Shown piece after piece: positions 41,867 through 51,977 of a stretch of 64,000 bases of DNA. Position numbers and translations under genes: made by a program. The DNA is from Dehalococcoidia bacterium. Lineage in GTDB: Bacteria > Chloroflexota > Dehalococcoidia > SM23-28-2 > RBG-16-64-32. Where the stretch lies: positions 98,125 to 162,124 of the forward strand of contig JAUSFE010000003.1 of NCBI GenBank assembly GCA_030649945.1, read 5' to 3'. Positions within the stretch are counted from its first letter, which is position 1, and each line of letters opens with the position of its first letter. The notes under the pieces are model-generated. The model was not told where the DNA came from. It was given only the letters and a program-made list of their open reading frames with translations, and ran no database searches.

Positions 41867-43284
41867 TACGGGCGGCCGCGCGGGCGCCCCCTGGCCGCGG
41901 GGCGCGGGGCCGGGTCTTGCTTGCCCCAGAAGTCGAAGCGGCCCATGAGGAGGATGGTGCTGACCTGCGGGTCCGTCAGGCGGGAGGCGAGGCGGGCCTC
42001 GATGTTGTTGGCGGTGAGGTTGGTGGTGACGACGGTGGGCAGGCAGGCGTTGTAGCGGTGGTTGATGATCTGGAAGAGCTTTTCGTCGGCCCACGGCGTC
42101 CCGCTCTGGGAGCCCAGGTCGTCCAGGATCAGGAGCGGGGCGTTGCGCACCTGCTCGAAGACGTCATCGAAGCCACGGGCGTTCTGGGGGCTGTAGCTGG
42201 AGCGCAGGCGGTCCAGGAGGTCCGGCACTACCACGAACATCACCTGGCGGCCCGCCTCGCGGCAGAAGTTGCCGATGGCGGCGGCCAGGCGGGTCTTGCC
42301 GCGGCCGGTGCCACCGGCGATGACCAGCCAGTCCGCCGGCTCCTGCGCGAACTTCATCGCCTGGCGGTAGGCGTTCTGGATATCCTTCAGCTCGTCGGCG
42401 TCGGAGGCCACGAGCCGGGGGTCGAAGGTCTTGAAGCTCATGGCGCGCAGGAGAGGCAGGTCAAGAGAGTCCAGCCCGTGGACGGCGGAGCCGGCGCCGG
42501 ACTCGAAGTGGTAGACCTGGGAGAGAGTCGCGTCGCTGAGGCGGGTCTGGATGCGGGGGTTGAAGGCGGCCAGGTCCAGGTTGGTGGTGAAGACGGTGGG
42601 AAGCTGCGCGCCGTAGCGGTGGTTGATGAGCTGAAAGAGTTTCTCCTCCGCCCACGGCGTCGCTGACTGTACACCCAGGTCGTCGAGGATGAGCACCGGG
42701 GCGGTGCGCACAAGCTCGAAGAGGTCGTCGTAGGCGACTTCGCTGTCCGGCTGGTAGGTGGCGCGCAGGTGGTCCAGGAGGTCCGGGACGACCATGAACA
42801 GCGCGGCCTGACCCCGCTGGACGCAGCGGCCGGCGACGGCCGCGGCCAGGTGGGTCTTGCCACAGCCGCTGGGGCCTGTGAAGACCAGCCAGGCAGCGGG
42901 GGCGTCCGCAAAGCGCTGGGCGGCCTTCACGGCCTCCGCGAAGCGCTCCTGGTGGCCGGAGTGGGGGCTGCGGCCGCGCGGGCTCAGGTTCTCGAACGTC
43001 AGGCGGGAGAGCGCGCCCAGGTTGCTATAGCGCTGCAGGCGCGCCTGGCGTTCGTCCTCGCGCTCGTCCTGCGTGCACTCGCAGGGGAACGCCTTGCCGA
43101 AGTCCGGGTGGCCCAGGCGGACGGCCCTGCGCACGAAGCCGGCGCCGCCGCAGCGCGGGCAGCCGCCGGAGGGGGAGTCTTCGTCAGCCCAGTCCGGGCG
43201 CGGCCCGGCGCCGGGCGCCTCGCTTGGCCTGGCTGTACCTTCGCTCCAGCCAGTCGACTTGAGAATCTCGTCCAGCTTCTTCAT
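41866..43284 (-). CDS. Helicase loader-like protein with two tandem DnaC-type AAA+ domains
   Basis: A 472-residue protein with two AAA+ modules. The first has Walker A GPSGCGKTHLAAA (about 139-151) and Walker B LILDDLG. The second has Walker A GGTGRGKTRLAAA (about 324-336) and again LILDDLG. Both are followed by a PTV-TTN sensor segment. A zinc-ribbon-like CPRCGGAGFV and CEC segment (about 42-70) precedes them. Standard DnaC/DnaI loaders have one AAA+ domain. It overlaps the dnaD gene by 101 nt and ends in a REP. Confidence 0.85.
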   Translation of the reverse strand: MKKLDEILKSTGWSEGTARPSEAPGAGPRPDWADEDSPSGGCPRCGGAGFVRRAVRLGHPDFGKAFPCECTQDEREDERQARLQRYSNLGALSRLTFENLSPRGRSPHSGHQERFAEAVKAAQRFADAPAAWLVFTGPSGCGKTHLAAAVAGRCVQRGQAALFMVVPDLLDHLRATYQPDSEVAYDDLFELVRTAPVLILDDLGVQSATPWAEEKLFQLINHRYGAQLPTVFTTNLDLAAFNPRIQTRLSDATLSQVYHFESGAGSAVHGLDSLDLPLLRAMSFKTFDPRLVASDADELKDIQNAYRQAMKFAQEPADWLVIAGGTGRGKTRLAAAIGNFCREAGRQVMFVVVPDLLDRLRSSYSPQNARGFDDVFEQVRNAPLLILDDLGSQSGTPWADEKLFQIINHRYNACLPTVVTTNLTANNIEARLASRLTDPQVSTILLMGRFDFWGKQDPAPRPAARGRPRGRP

Positions 43285-44131
43285 AGTCCGGTCCCTCGGT
43301 CTCCCAGCGGCGCAGGATGCGTTCGATGTAGCGCCAGTTGCGCTTGTTCAGCGCCACGGCCTCGCGGAAGGCGGCGTGTATCCATGCGGCCGGGTAGCGC
43401 TGCTCGGCTTCCTTCAGGTCTTCGGCGATGAGCGGGGTGATGCCGCCGACGTTCTGCTCGTAAAGGGCGAAGATGTTGGGCGCGGCCTCCGCCTGCGCGG
43501 GCGGCAGGGGCTCGGCCAGGGACAGCGAGCCGGCGTCCAGGGCGCCCAGCGCCTTCCGGTTCGCGGGCGTGTTCACCGCGAACAGCTCCTCCCCACGCTC
43601 CCCGGCGCGGACCGTGGTGCGGAAGAGCGTGCCGCGCCGGAGGGCCAGCGCCAGGCCGCGGGCCAGGGCGTCTTGAGGCGCGCTGCAGAGGCGCAAGAGA
43701 GCGCGCGCCAGCGTGCCGTCCGCGGCCAGCTCGCGGCGGCTGAGGAAGCGCGGCTGGCGGCGTGTCTGCTGCTGGGCGAAGAAGAAGTAGACGCTGACGA
43801 CCAGCTCCTCGCAGGCGTCGATCTGCGGCAGGACGCGGGAGAAGAAGAGGCTGGGAACCACCGTGGCCGCGGGGGAGTTCGGAAAGCCGGAAAAGGGCTC
43901 GCTGCCGTCGCTGAGCGCGGGCGCGGACGGTGGCTGCCCCGCCGCGCCCCGGTTGGAGGCACCCTTCGGCAGGCTCAGGGCAGGCTCTGAAGGTACCTCC
44001 CTACGGGAACCACCGGTTGGAGGCACCTGAAGGTACCTCCCTACGGGAGCTGTGCCGGGGCTGGGGCCCCGGCCCACGGGGGAGCCGGGCGGTCCGTCGA
44101 GGTTGGGGCCTCGGCCCACGGGGGTGCTCAC
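43184..44131 (-). CDS. DnaD-domain replication initiation protein, N-terminus from REPs
   Basis: The C-terminal ~100 residues contain the DnaD domain with NIFALYEQNVGGITPLIAED and ALNKRNWRYIERILRRWE. The middle (VPSLFFSRVLPQIDACEEL, then VVSVYFFFAQQQTR) is a winged-helix-like DnaD N domain. The GTG start overlaps the dnaB stop (GTGA), and no start codon is seen between it and the fold. The first ~65 residues are translated from two GTGG-type and two GTAG-type REPs. It probably acts in primosome assembly with the DnaC-like loader and DnaB. Confidence 0.82.
   Translation of the reverse strand: MSTPVGRGPNLDGPPGSPVGRGPSPGTAPVGRYLQVPPTGGSRREVPSEPALSLPKGASNRGAAGQPPSAPALSDGSEPFSGFPNSPAATVVPSLFFSRVLPQIDACEELVVSVYFFFAQQQTRRQPRFLSRRELAADGTLARALLRLCSAPQDALARGLALALRRGTLFRTTVRAGERGEELFAVNTPANRKALGALDAGSLSLAEPLPPAQAEAAPNIFALYEQNVGGITPLIAEDLKEAEQRYPAAWIHAAFREAVALNKRNWRYIERILRRWETEGPDYEEAGRDSQVDWLERRYSQAKRGARRRAAPGLG
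43955..44044. repeat. Two GTAG-type REPs, one interrupted, in the dnaD N-terminus
   Basis: The first (43,955-44,004) is split in one arm by about 24 bp of the CCTTCGGCAGGCTCAGGGCA repeat family. The second (44,019-44,044) is intact: GGAGGCACCT-GA-AGGTACCTCC plus CTAC. Confidence 0.82.
44054..44119. repeat. Two GTGG-type REPs at the dnaD start
   Basis: GCCGGGGC-TGGG-GCCCCGGC plus CCAC (44,054-44,077) and GTCGAGGT-TGGG-GCCTCGGC plus CCAC (44,096-44,119). On the minus strand each reads GTGG then a hairpin with a CCCA loop. Confidence 0.72.
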
Positions 44132-45546
44132 GACTCCTCCTCCCAGTCCTCGGCCTGGCGCACGAGCAGGTCCTCGAAGCGGGCCACCTTCTCGCGGAAG
44201 CGCAGGTGGATGGTGCCGGTGGGGCCGTTGCGGTGCTTGGCGACGATGACCTGCGTGATGCCGGCGGGGTACTCGCGGCGCTTCTCATCGCCGGAGTGAT
44301 CGCGCTCCCACTGCTCCCGGCTCACGTACTTGTCCTCGCGGTAGATGAACGCGACGACGTCGGAGTCCTGCTCAATGCTGCCGGACTCGCGCAGGTCGCT
44401 CAACTGGGGGATGTTGCTGGCCCGCATCTCGGACGCGCGCGAGAGCTGGGAGCAGGCGATGACCGGCACGTCCAGGTCGCGCGCCAGCTGCTTGAGGGCG
44501 CGGGAGATGTAGCCGACCTCCTGGACGCGGTTCTCCGTGCGCATGCCTGAGTGCATGAGCTGCAGGTAGTCCACGACCACGAGGTCCAGGCCGCGCTCCA
44601 GCTGCAGGCGCCGCGCCTTGGCCCGCATCTCGGCGACGGTGAGCATGGCGGAGTCGTCGAAGTAGAGGGCGAGGTCAGAGAGGACGCCCATGGCCTGGGA
44701 GATCTTGCGCTCGTCGCGGTCGGAGTGCTGGCCGAAGGCGAGGCGGGTGGAATCGACGCCGGACTCCATGGCGAGGACGCGCTGGACGAGCTGCTCGGCC
44801 GCCATCTCGATGGAGAAGAAGGCGACGGTGGCGTTCTGGCGGGCGGCGGCGTTGCGGGCGAAGTTGAGGACGAGCGAGGTCTTGCCCAGGCTGGGGCGGG
44901 CGGCGACGATGATGAGGTCGCCGCGCTTGAGGCCGGTGAGGAGGGTGTCCAGGTCCATGAAGCCGGTTGTGATGGCGCGGGCCTGGGCGGCGTTGCCGGA
45001 CATGCCGGCTTCAGCGGCGTCCACGTACCCCGCCAGCAGCTCGCGGATGTGGACGAAATCGCGCATGGTCTCGCCCTGGCGGACGGCGGCGACCATGATC
45101 TCGGCGCGGGCGAGGACCTCGGCCACTTCGGGGCCGCCCTGGTAGGCCATGGCCGCGATCTGACCGGAGGCGCTGATCAGCTTGCGGTAGATGGCGTCGC
45201 GCTGGACGATGGCGGCGTAGTGCTCGGCGCCGACGGAGGTGGGGAGCTCGGTGACCAGGCGGCTCAGGTAGGCGGCGCCGCCGATGTCCTCCAGCTTGCC
45301 GCGCCGGGCCAGCTCGTGGGCGACGGTGATCTGGTTGATGGACTCGCTGCGGTCCCAGAGGGCGCGGCAGGCCTCGTAGACCCAGGCGTTCTTCTCGCGG
45401 AAGAAGTCTTCGGCCTTGAGTTTTGGCGCTACCTTAAAGATGGCCTCGGGGTCGACGAGGAGGGAGGCGATAACCGCCTCTTCGGCCTCGATATCGTGCG
45501 GCGGCAGCTTCTCGCCGCCCCTGGCGGACCCGGCCTCGACAACCAT
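44128..45546 (-). CDS. dnaB: Replicative DNA helicase DnaB
   Basis: A 472-residue hexameric helicase. The N-terminal domain begins PPHDIEAEEAVIASLL. The RecA-like domain has Walker A ARPSLGKTSL (about 219-228), Walker B DLVVVDYLQLM and the late QLSDLRESGSIEQDSDVVAF segment with the arginine finger. It unwinds DNA at the fork. It stands between rplI and dnaD, and its stop overlaps the dnaD GTG. Confidence 0.97.
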   Translation of the reverse strand: MVVEAGSARGGEKLPPHDIEAEEAVIASLLVDPEAIFKVAPKLKAEDFFREKNAWVYEACRALWDRSESINQITVAHELARRGKLEDIGGAAYLSRLVTELPTSVGAEHYAAIVQRDAIYRKLISASGQIAAMAYQGGPEVAEVLARAEIMVAAVRQGETMRDFVHIRELLAGYVDAAEAGMSGNAAQARAITTGFMDLDTLLTGLKRGDLIIVAARPSLGKTSLVLNFARNAAARQNATVAFFSIEMAAEQLVQRVLAMESGVDSTRLAFGQHSDRDERKISQAMGVLSDLALYFDDSAMLTVAEMRAKARRLQLERGLDLVVVDYLQLMHSGMRTENRVQEVGYISRALKQLARDLDVPVIACSQLSRASEMRASNIPQLSDLRESGSIEQDSDVVAFIYREDKYVSREQWERDHSGDEKRREYPAGITQVIVAKHRNGPTGTIHLRFREKVARFEDLLVRQAEDWEEES

Positions 45547-45634
45547 GCCTCTCCCTGCGCTCCCGTCCCCTGCCCACTCCGGATTCGCCGCTCCGCCCCG
45601 CCGCCGCGTCGCCGCCTACCGCCGCCGTTGTGGG

Positions 45635-46285
45635 TCAGCCTTCTGTTTCGGTGCTGGTCTCCTGTTCCCCCGACTCTTCCGCCGCGGTCTCAGCCTGGGG
45701 AGCGCTCTCCGCCTCCTGGGCGGCTGCGGCCTCCGGCGCCTCTTCCAGCGCCTCGACCGTCTCCTCCGGCGCCTCCGCCGATGTCTCCACAGTCTCCGCC
45801 GCCGTCTCCGCGGCCGCTTCCTCTGTGGCGGCGTCGCCCAGCGCCTCCACGGTCACTGTCACCGTGGCGTGGACGTTGCGCGTCAGCTTGACGGTGACCT
45901 CGTGGGGGCCCAGCTCGCGGATCGGCTGCTTGAGGTCGATCTGCCTGTGCTCCAACTCAACCTTGGTGGCCTCCTGGAGCGCCTCGGCCACGTCGCGCGC
46001 GGTGACGGAGCCGAACAGCTTGTCCTGCTCGCCGACGCGGACCTCGATGCGGACGGACGCCCCATCGATCTTCGCCAGCAGGTACTTGCGGGCATCTTCG
46101 TCCACTCGCTCCTGGCGGCGGGCTTCCTTGCCGGCCTTGGCCTGGGCGATGGCGATGTAGTGTTCAGTGGCAGGGGCGGCGAGCCTGCGCGGCAGCAGGT
46201 AGTTGCGGGCAAAGCCGTTGGCAACGTTCTTGACGTCGCCGGCACGGGCGGTGCCCTCGACCTCCTCCAGGAATACAACTTTCAT
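45635..46285 (-). CDS. rplI: Ribosomal protein L9 (bL9) with acidic tail
   Basis: The ATG at 46,283-46,285 (MKVVFLEEVEGTARAGDVKN) gives 216 residues. Residues 1 to about 150 are a normal L9 with NGFARNYLLPRRLA and the C-terminal domain ending near VTVTVEAL. About 65 Ala/Glu-rich residues follow, against none in most species. L9 lies at the base of the L1 stalk. It is first in a unit with dnaB. Confidence 0.94.
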   Translation of the reverse strand: MKVVFLEEVEGTARAGDVKNVANGFARNYLLPRRLAAPATEHYIAIAQAKAGKEARRQERVDEDARKYLLAKIDGASVRIEVRVGEQDKLFGSVTARDVAEALQEATKVELEHRQIDLKQPIRELGPHEVTVKLTRNVHATVTVTVEALGDAATEEAAAETAAETVETSAEAPEETVEALEEAPEAAAAQEAESAPQAETAAEESGEQETSTETEG

Positions 46286-46403
46286 GGCATTGACTCTCCT
46301 TCGGTAATGGTACGGACCCCTCAAGCTTGAAGGGCAATGGGCTTATGAACAACCTTCATCGACATTCTTTCCACAGGCGCGCCGGTCGCCTGTTCTGCGG
46401 CCC

Positions 46404-46433
46404 ATGTTAGAACGATTGTGCGACATTTGTCAA
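46404..46433 (-). promoter_or_regulatory. Promoter of rplI-dnaB
   Basis: On the minus strand TTGACA (46,428-46,433), 18-nt spacer, TAACAT (46,404-46,409), about 120 nt upstream of the rplI ATG. It is divergent from the RAYT gene. Confidence 0.7.
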
Positions 46434-46456
46434 ACGCGATGATGGCAGGGAGTGCG

Positions 46457-46485
46457 GGGGCAACCAGCCGGTAGCCCCTACGAGG
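46457..46485. repeat. REP copy left of the RAYT gene
   Basis: A 29-bp sequence starting GGGGCAACCAGCCGGTAGCC and ending in CTACGAGG, repeated perfectly at 47,106-47,134 in the same orientation. Confidence 0.9.
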
Positions 46486-46538
46486 CCAGTGCCAACCACC
46501 GCTTGGACTTGCCGTGCGGCTCGGCGACATTTGACGAC

Positions 46539-47123
46539 GTGGAGTATGGCCCGGGCTTGCACCATCGCAGGTCGATTCGCCTCGCGACGTTCGACTATTC
46601 TCAGAGCGGCGCCTACTTCATCACGCTGTGCACATGGGGCCGTGTGCCGCTGTTCGGTAGCATCGGGGGAAATGCTGTGGTGCGGAACGGCTTCGGTGAG
46701 ATCGTTGAGGAGGAGTGGCTGCGATCCAGTGAGATCCGGTCAGAGATTGAACTGGACGCGTACGTCGTCATGCCGAACCATCTGCACGGCGTCGTTTTCC
46801 TGATCGGCGGCGTAGGGGCTACCGGCCGGTTGCCCCGGCGGTTCGGCGCAGAAGAAGGTCCCGGCCGGCGGTCGCTGGCATCGTTTGCCGGGGGGCTGAA
46901 GGCAGCGACCACAACGCGCATCAACCGGGCCAGAGGCACGCCGGGGGCACCCGTCTGGCAGCGCAACTTCTTCGAGAGGGTGCTGCGCAGCGAGTGCGAA
47001 TTGGAACGGGCACGACAGTACGTACTGGACAATCCCCGCCGGTGGGCCGAGGACCCGAATAACCCGCTGAATGCCGCGAGCCGTCCGGCCAACCACGCGG
47101 CCGTTGGGGCAACCAGCCGGTAG
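46539..47123 (+). CDS. REP-associated tyrosine transposase (RAYT, TnpA_REP), apparently intact
   Basis: A Y1-type HUH single-strand transposase of the IS200/IS605-related RAYT group. From the GTG at 46,539 it begins near GLHHRRSIRLATFDYSQSGA; an earlier in-frame GTG at 46,452 would read through the left REP. The HUH motif MPNHLHGV (about 76-83) is intact, as is the catalytic tyrosine region ERARQYVLDNPRRW. The family's FGEIVEEEWLRS and GAPVWQRNFFERV segments are also present. RAYTs cut and join REP sequences with a GTAG/GTGG foot, which fits the repeats around it. An inverted REP lies within the gene. Confidence 0.88.
   Translation: MEYGPGLHHRRSIRLATFDYSQSGAYFITLCTWGRVPLFGSIGGNAVVRNGFGEIVEEEWLRSSEIRSEIELDAYVVMPNHLHGVVFLIGGVGATGRLPRRFGAEEGPGRRSLASFAGGLKAATTTRINRARGTPGAPVWQRNFFERVLRSECELERARQYVLDNPRRWAEDPNNPLNAASRPANHAAVGATSR
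46811..46836. repeat. Inverted REP copy inside the RAYT gene
   Basis: CGTAGGGGCTACCGGCCGGT continuing to TGCCCC is the reverse complement, with one mismatch, of the copies flanking the gene. It is translated as VGATGRLPRR. Confidence 0.85.
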
Positions 47124-47126
47124 CCC

Positions 47127-47134
<8 letters not shown>
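47106..47134. repeat. REP copy right of the RAYT gene
   Basis: Perfect direct repeat of 46,457-46,485. It contains the RAYT stop TAG (47,121-47,123), and its CTAC (47,127-47,130) supplies the TAG stop of purL on the other strand. Confidence 0.9.
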
Positions 47135-49511
<2,377 letters not shown>

Positions 49512-49946
49512 GGCGGGAGGCCTGGAATAACTGCGTGCGAGTGTCTGCCCCACCCCAGATGCCTTCGCGAAGCTGCCCTATCCCGCGACAGGGTGTGGGT
49601 CGCGCTCAGCATGACAGAGGAAGAGCGGCTGAGGGCGATGACGTCGAGGGCGGCCTGGTCTATGGGCATGGCGGCTCTAGATTACCGTAGCGAGAGGCCG
49701 CGGGTAAGCCTTCATGCGTCTAGCAGGTTGCTGACTACAAATCTTCGTGCCTTTGTGTCTTCGTGGTGAGAACTCCCGGGGGTAACCACTAAGGCACCAA
49801 GACACAAAGGTTTCTTTATGCTCAATTGCTGTATATCTGCAAGCTTGGTGCCTTTGTGTCTTCGTGGTGAGAACTCCCAGGGATAGACACGAAGGCACTA
49901 AGACACAAAAGGCTCCCCCCCCCGCTCTCCTTATTTCAGCACCCTG
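49512..49946. other. Intergenic region with duplicated purL 5' end and palindromic repeats
   Basis: 49,623-49,674 repeats the first ~50 bp of purL and its upstream edge (49,465-49,515) with two differences; it encodes MPIDQAALDVIALSRS but is cut off after that. From 49,741 to 49,912 there are two copies of a palindromic element built on CTTTGTGTCTTCGTGG. Confidence 0.75.
49741..49912. repeat. CTTTGTGTCTTCGTGG palindromic element, two copies
   Basis: Each copy has GTGCCTTTGTGTCTTCGTGG, a centre with AACTCCC(A/G)GGG, then the complementary arm (for example AAGGCACCAAGACACAAAGG). The first copy also ends in GTTTCTTTATG. A third copy is at 62,279-62,362. The long stem followed by a T-rich run in the first could act as a transcription terminator. 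Confidence 0.78.
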
Positions 49947-50156
49947 CTAGAACACGTGGGGCCAGATGTAGCGGCCGGAGATGTAGCTGGAGACGATGGC
50001 CAGGACAGAGCCGGCGACGGTGACGCCGCCCTTAAGCCACGGCGGCCAGGCCCGGTAGCGCCACATGAGGTACATGCCCAGCGGTGGGAAGACGTAGCCC
50101 GCCGCCAGCATTACCCAGGGGCTCTCGTACCAGGAGGCCCGTTCGCCCGCACCCAC
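49947..50156 (-). CDS. Small membrane protein
   Basis: A 69-residue protein with two probable membrane helices (about 12-32, WVMLAAGYVFPPLGMYLMWRY; and about 42-60). It follows the DUF4389 gene by 7 nt and is probably co-transcribed with it. No family assigned. Confidence 0.6.
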   Translation of the reverse strand: MGAGERASWYESPWVMLAAGYVFPPLGMYLMWRYRAWPPWLKGGVTVAGSVLAIVSSYISGRYIWPHVF

Positions 50157-50163
50157 GCAGCGT

Positions 50164-50757
50164 CTACTTCAGGCTGAACGGCGGGTACTCGTCGCGCATG
50201 AAGTAGACGTAGGCGGTGACGCGGTTGTTCCAGCGCATGACGCCCACGATGAAGTTGAACATGCCCTGGGGAAAGCGCCCCGTGATGAGAATGGCCAGGC
50301 AGGCGATGGACCAGAGGACGGCCGCGCCAATGATCAGAAGCAGGAGGACGGCGTAGTGCGGGAGCGCGAGGAGCCACTTGTAGAGCGGCGCCCAGCGGCT
50401 CAATTGCTCCGGGTAGTCCACCTCGTACGTCACGGGGTACTTGCCCGCGTCCCATGAGAACGGCGGGTAATCATCGCGCAGCAGTCCCACGTACGCGGTA
50501 ACGTTGGCGTTCCAGCGGAGGGTGTTGACAACGAAATCAAAGAGGCCCTTCGGGAACTTCCTCGTGAAGAGGATGGCGAAGAACGCGATGAGGAGCATGA
50601 CTTCGGCCACCACCAGGAGCGCGTACAGGATGATCAGGTGCGGGATGGCCAGGAGCCACTTGACGAAGATGAGCAATCGCGAGAGGTTTTCGGGATACTC
50701 TACGTCGTATCGTAGAGGGTATCCGGCGCCGGGAGCCGCCACGGCTTCTGTGGACAT
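50164..50757 (-). CDS. DUF4389 membrane protein with two repeats
   Basis: A 197-residue membrane protein from the ATG at 50,755-50,757, preceded by AAGGAG. It contains two copies of the DUF4389 motif set: YDVEYPENLSRLLIFVKWLL / GLFDFVVNTLRWNANVTAYV / RDDYPPFS and YEVDYPEQLSRWAPLYKWLL / GMFNFIVGVMRWNNRVTAYV / RDEYPPFSL. Each copy has about two membrane helices. The function of the family is not known. Confidence 0.85.
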   Translation of the reverse strand: MSTEAVAAPGAGYPLRYDVEYPENLSRLLIFVKWLLAIPHLIILYALLVVAEVMLLIAFFAILFTRKFPKGLFDFVVNTLRWNANVTAYVGLLRDDYPPFSWDAGKYPVTYEVDYPEQLSRWAPLYKWLLALPHYAVLLLLIIGAAVLWSIACLAILITGRFPQGMFNFIVGVMRWNNRVTAYVYFMRDEYPPFSLK

Positions 50758-51157
50758 GTTCGGTCTCCTTTCCCTCTTTAGCGGGCAGGACTCTATTTGC
50801 CTTAGATAACGCAAAAGAGGGCCCGGCGTAAACGGCCACGAGAGTTCTTCGCGTGCTGGGAGAAGACGATCTACTTGTCCGGCACTGGCTGTAGTTCCCA
50901 CCAACGTTGCTTACAAGGGAGCGTCCTGAAGAGGCCGCCCGCCTCAGGCGGGGAGTGTTCGGCAGCCGCTCATGGTACGAGTACCTCACCATGAGCGGGT
51001 CGGGGCCCCTTGGCTGGCTGTGGATTCGGGCCAACCCCCTTCCCGCTCGCCCTGAGGCGCTCGTAGGCCGAGCGGAGCGACCACGCCGCGATACAAGCGA
51101 ATGCCCTCCCTACCTTCGTTGACTGTCAACAACGTCCGCGGGAACTGCAACCAGCCC
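50758..51157. other. Intergenic region between DUF4389 and purQ
   Basis: About 400 bp without a convincing gene. It includes an 8-bp hairpin, CTCATGGT / ACCATGAG (about 50,970-50,996), a TTGACTGTCAA palindrome near 51,118 and a partial REP at the purQ stop. The sequence GTCAACAACGTCCGCGGGAA is repeated almost identically at about 58,491, before moaA's stop. Confidence 0.6.
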
Positions 51158-51865
51158 CTACGCCCGCACCTGCGCCCACTCCACGGCCGATCGCCAGAGC
51201 AGCAGGCCGTCCTCGCCGCCCATCAGCGGCTCGCAGGCGCGCTCCGGGTGCGGCATCATGCCCAGCACGTTGCCGATCTCGTTGACGATGCCCGCAATGT
51301 TGCGCTCGCTGCCGTTGGGGTTGGCCGCCGGCGTTACGGTCCCGTCCGGCGCGCAGTATCGGAAGGCCACGCGGCCCTGGGCTTCCAGTGCGTCCAGCGT
51401 CTGGGCGTCCGCGAAGTAGCGGCCTTCGCCGTGCGAGATGGGGATGCGCAGGACCTGGCCGGGCTCGCAGAGGTTGGTGAAGGGAGTGGCGGTGTTCTCC
51501 ACGCGCAGGTGCACCCACTGGCAGCGGTACTGGAGCGACTCGTTGCGCAGGAGGGCGCCGGGCAAGAGGTGCGCCTCGCAGAGGACCTGGAAGCCGTTGC
51601 AGATGCCGATGACCGGCTTGCCCGCCTCGGCGTGGCGGACGACCGCCTCCATCACCGGCGAGAAGCGGGCGATGGCGCCGGTGCGCAGGTAGTCGCCGTA
51701 GGAGAAGCCGCCGGGCAGGACAACGCAGTCGTAGGCGGAGAGATCGGTCTCGCGGTGCCAGACGAGGCGGGCGTCCTGGCCGGCGACGGCGGCGAGGGAG
51801 TACTGGCAGTCGTGGTCGCTCCAGGTGCCCGGGAAGACGACGACAGCGAAGCGGAGGGGTGCCAC
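51158..51865 (-). CDS. purQ: Phosphoribosylformylglycinamidine synthase glutaminase PurQ
   Basis: A 235-residue class I glutamine amidotransferase that supplies ammonia to PurL. The nucleophile Cys in [11 protein letters not shown] and the His/Glu pair in [11 protein letters not shown] are present, and the N-terminal [15 protein letters not shown] is typical. The start is a GTG (51,863-51,865); an ATG just upstream is out of frame. The stop TAG sits in a GTAG followed by a partial REP arm (GGGGCTGGTTGC). Confidence 0.95.
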   Translation of the reverse strand: MAPLRFAVVVFPGTWSDHDCQYSLAAVAGQDARLVWHRETDLSAYDCVVLPGGFSYGDYLRTGAIARFSPVMEAVVRHAEAGKPVIGICNGFQVLCEAHLLPGALLRNESLQYRCQWVHLRVENTATPFTNLCEPGQVLRIPISHGEGRYFADAQTLDALEAQGRVAFRYCAPDGTVTPAANPNGSERNIAGIVNEIGNVLGMMPHPERACEPLMGGEDGLLLWRSAVEWAQVRA

Positions 51866-51977
51866 GAGACCATGATACAGGGTGAAGGCCGATGGGTCAG
51901 AGTCGAAGGGGGTCAGGGGGCGAGCGCTGAACCCTGGTTCCTTGTTCCCCGTTCCTTGTTCCCTGTAACCTTTGGCC

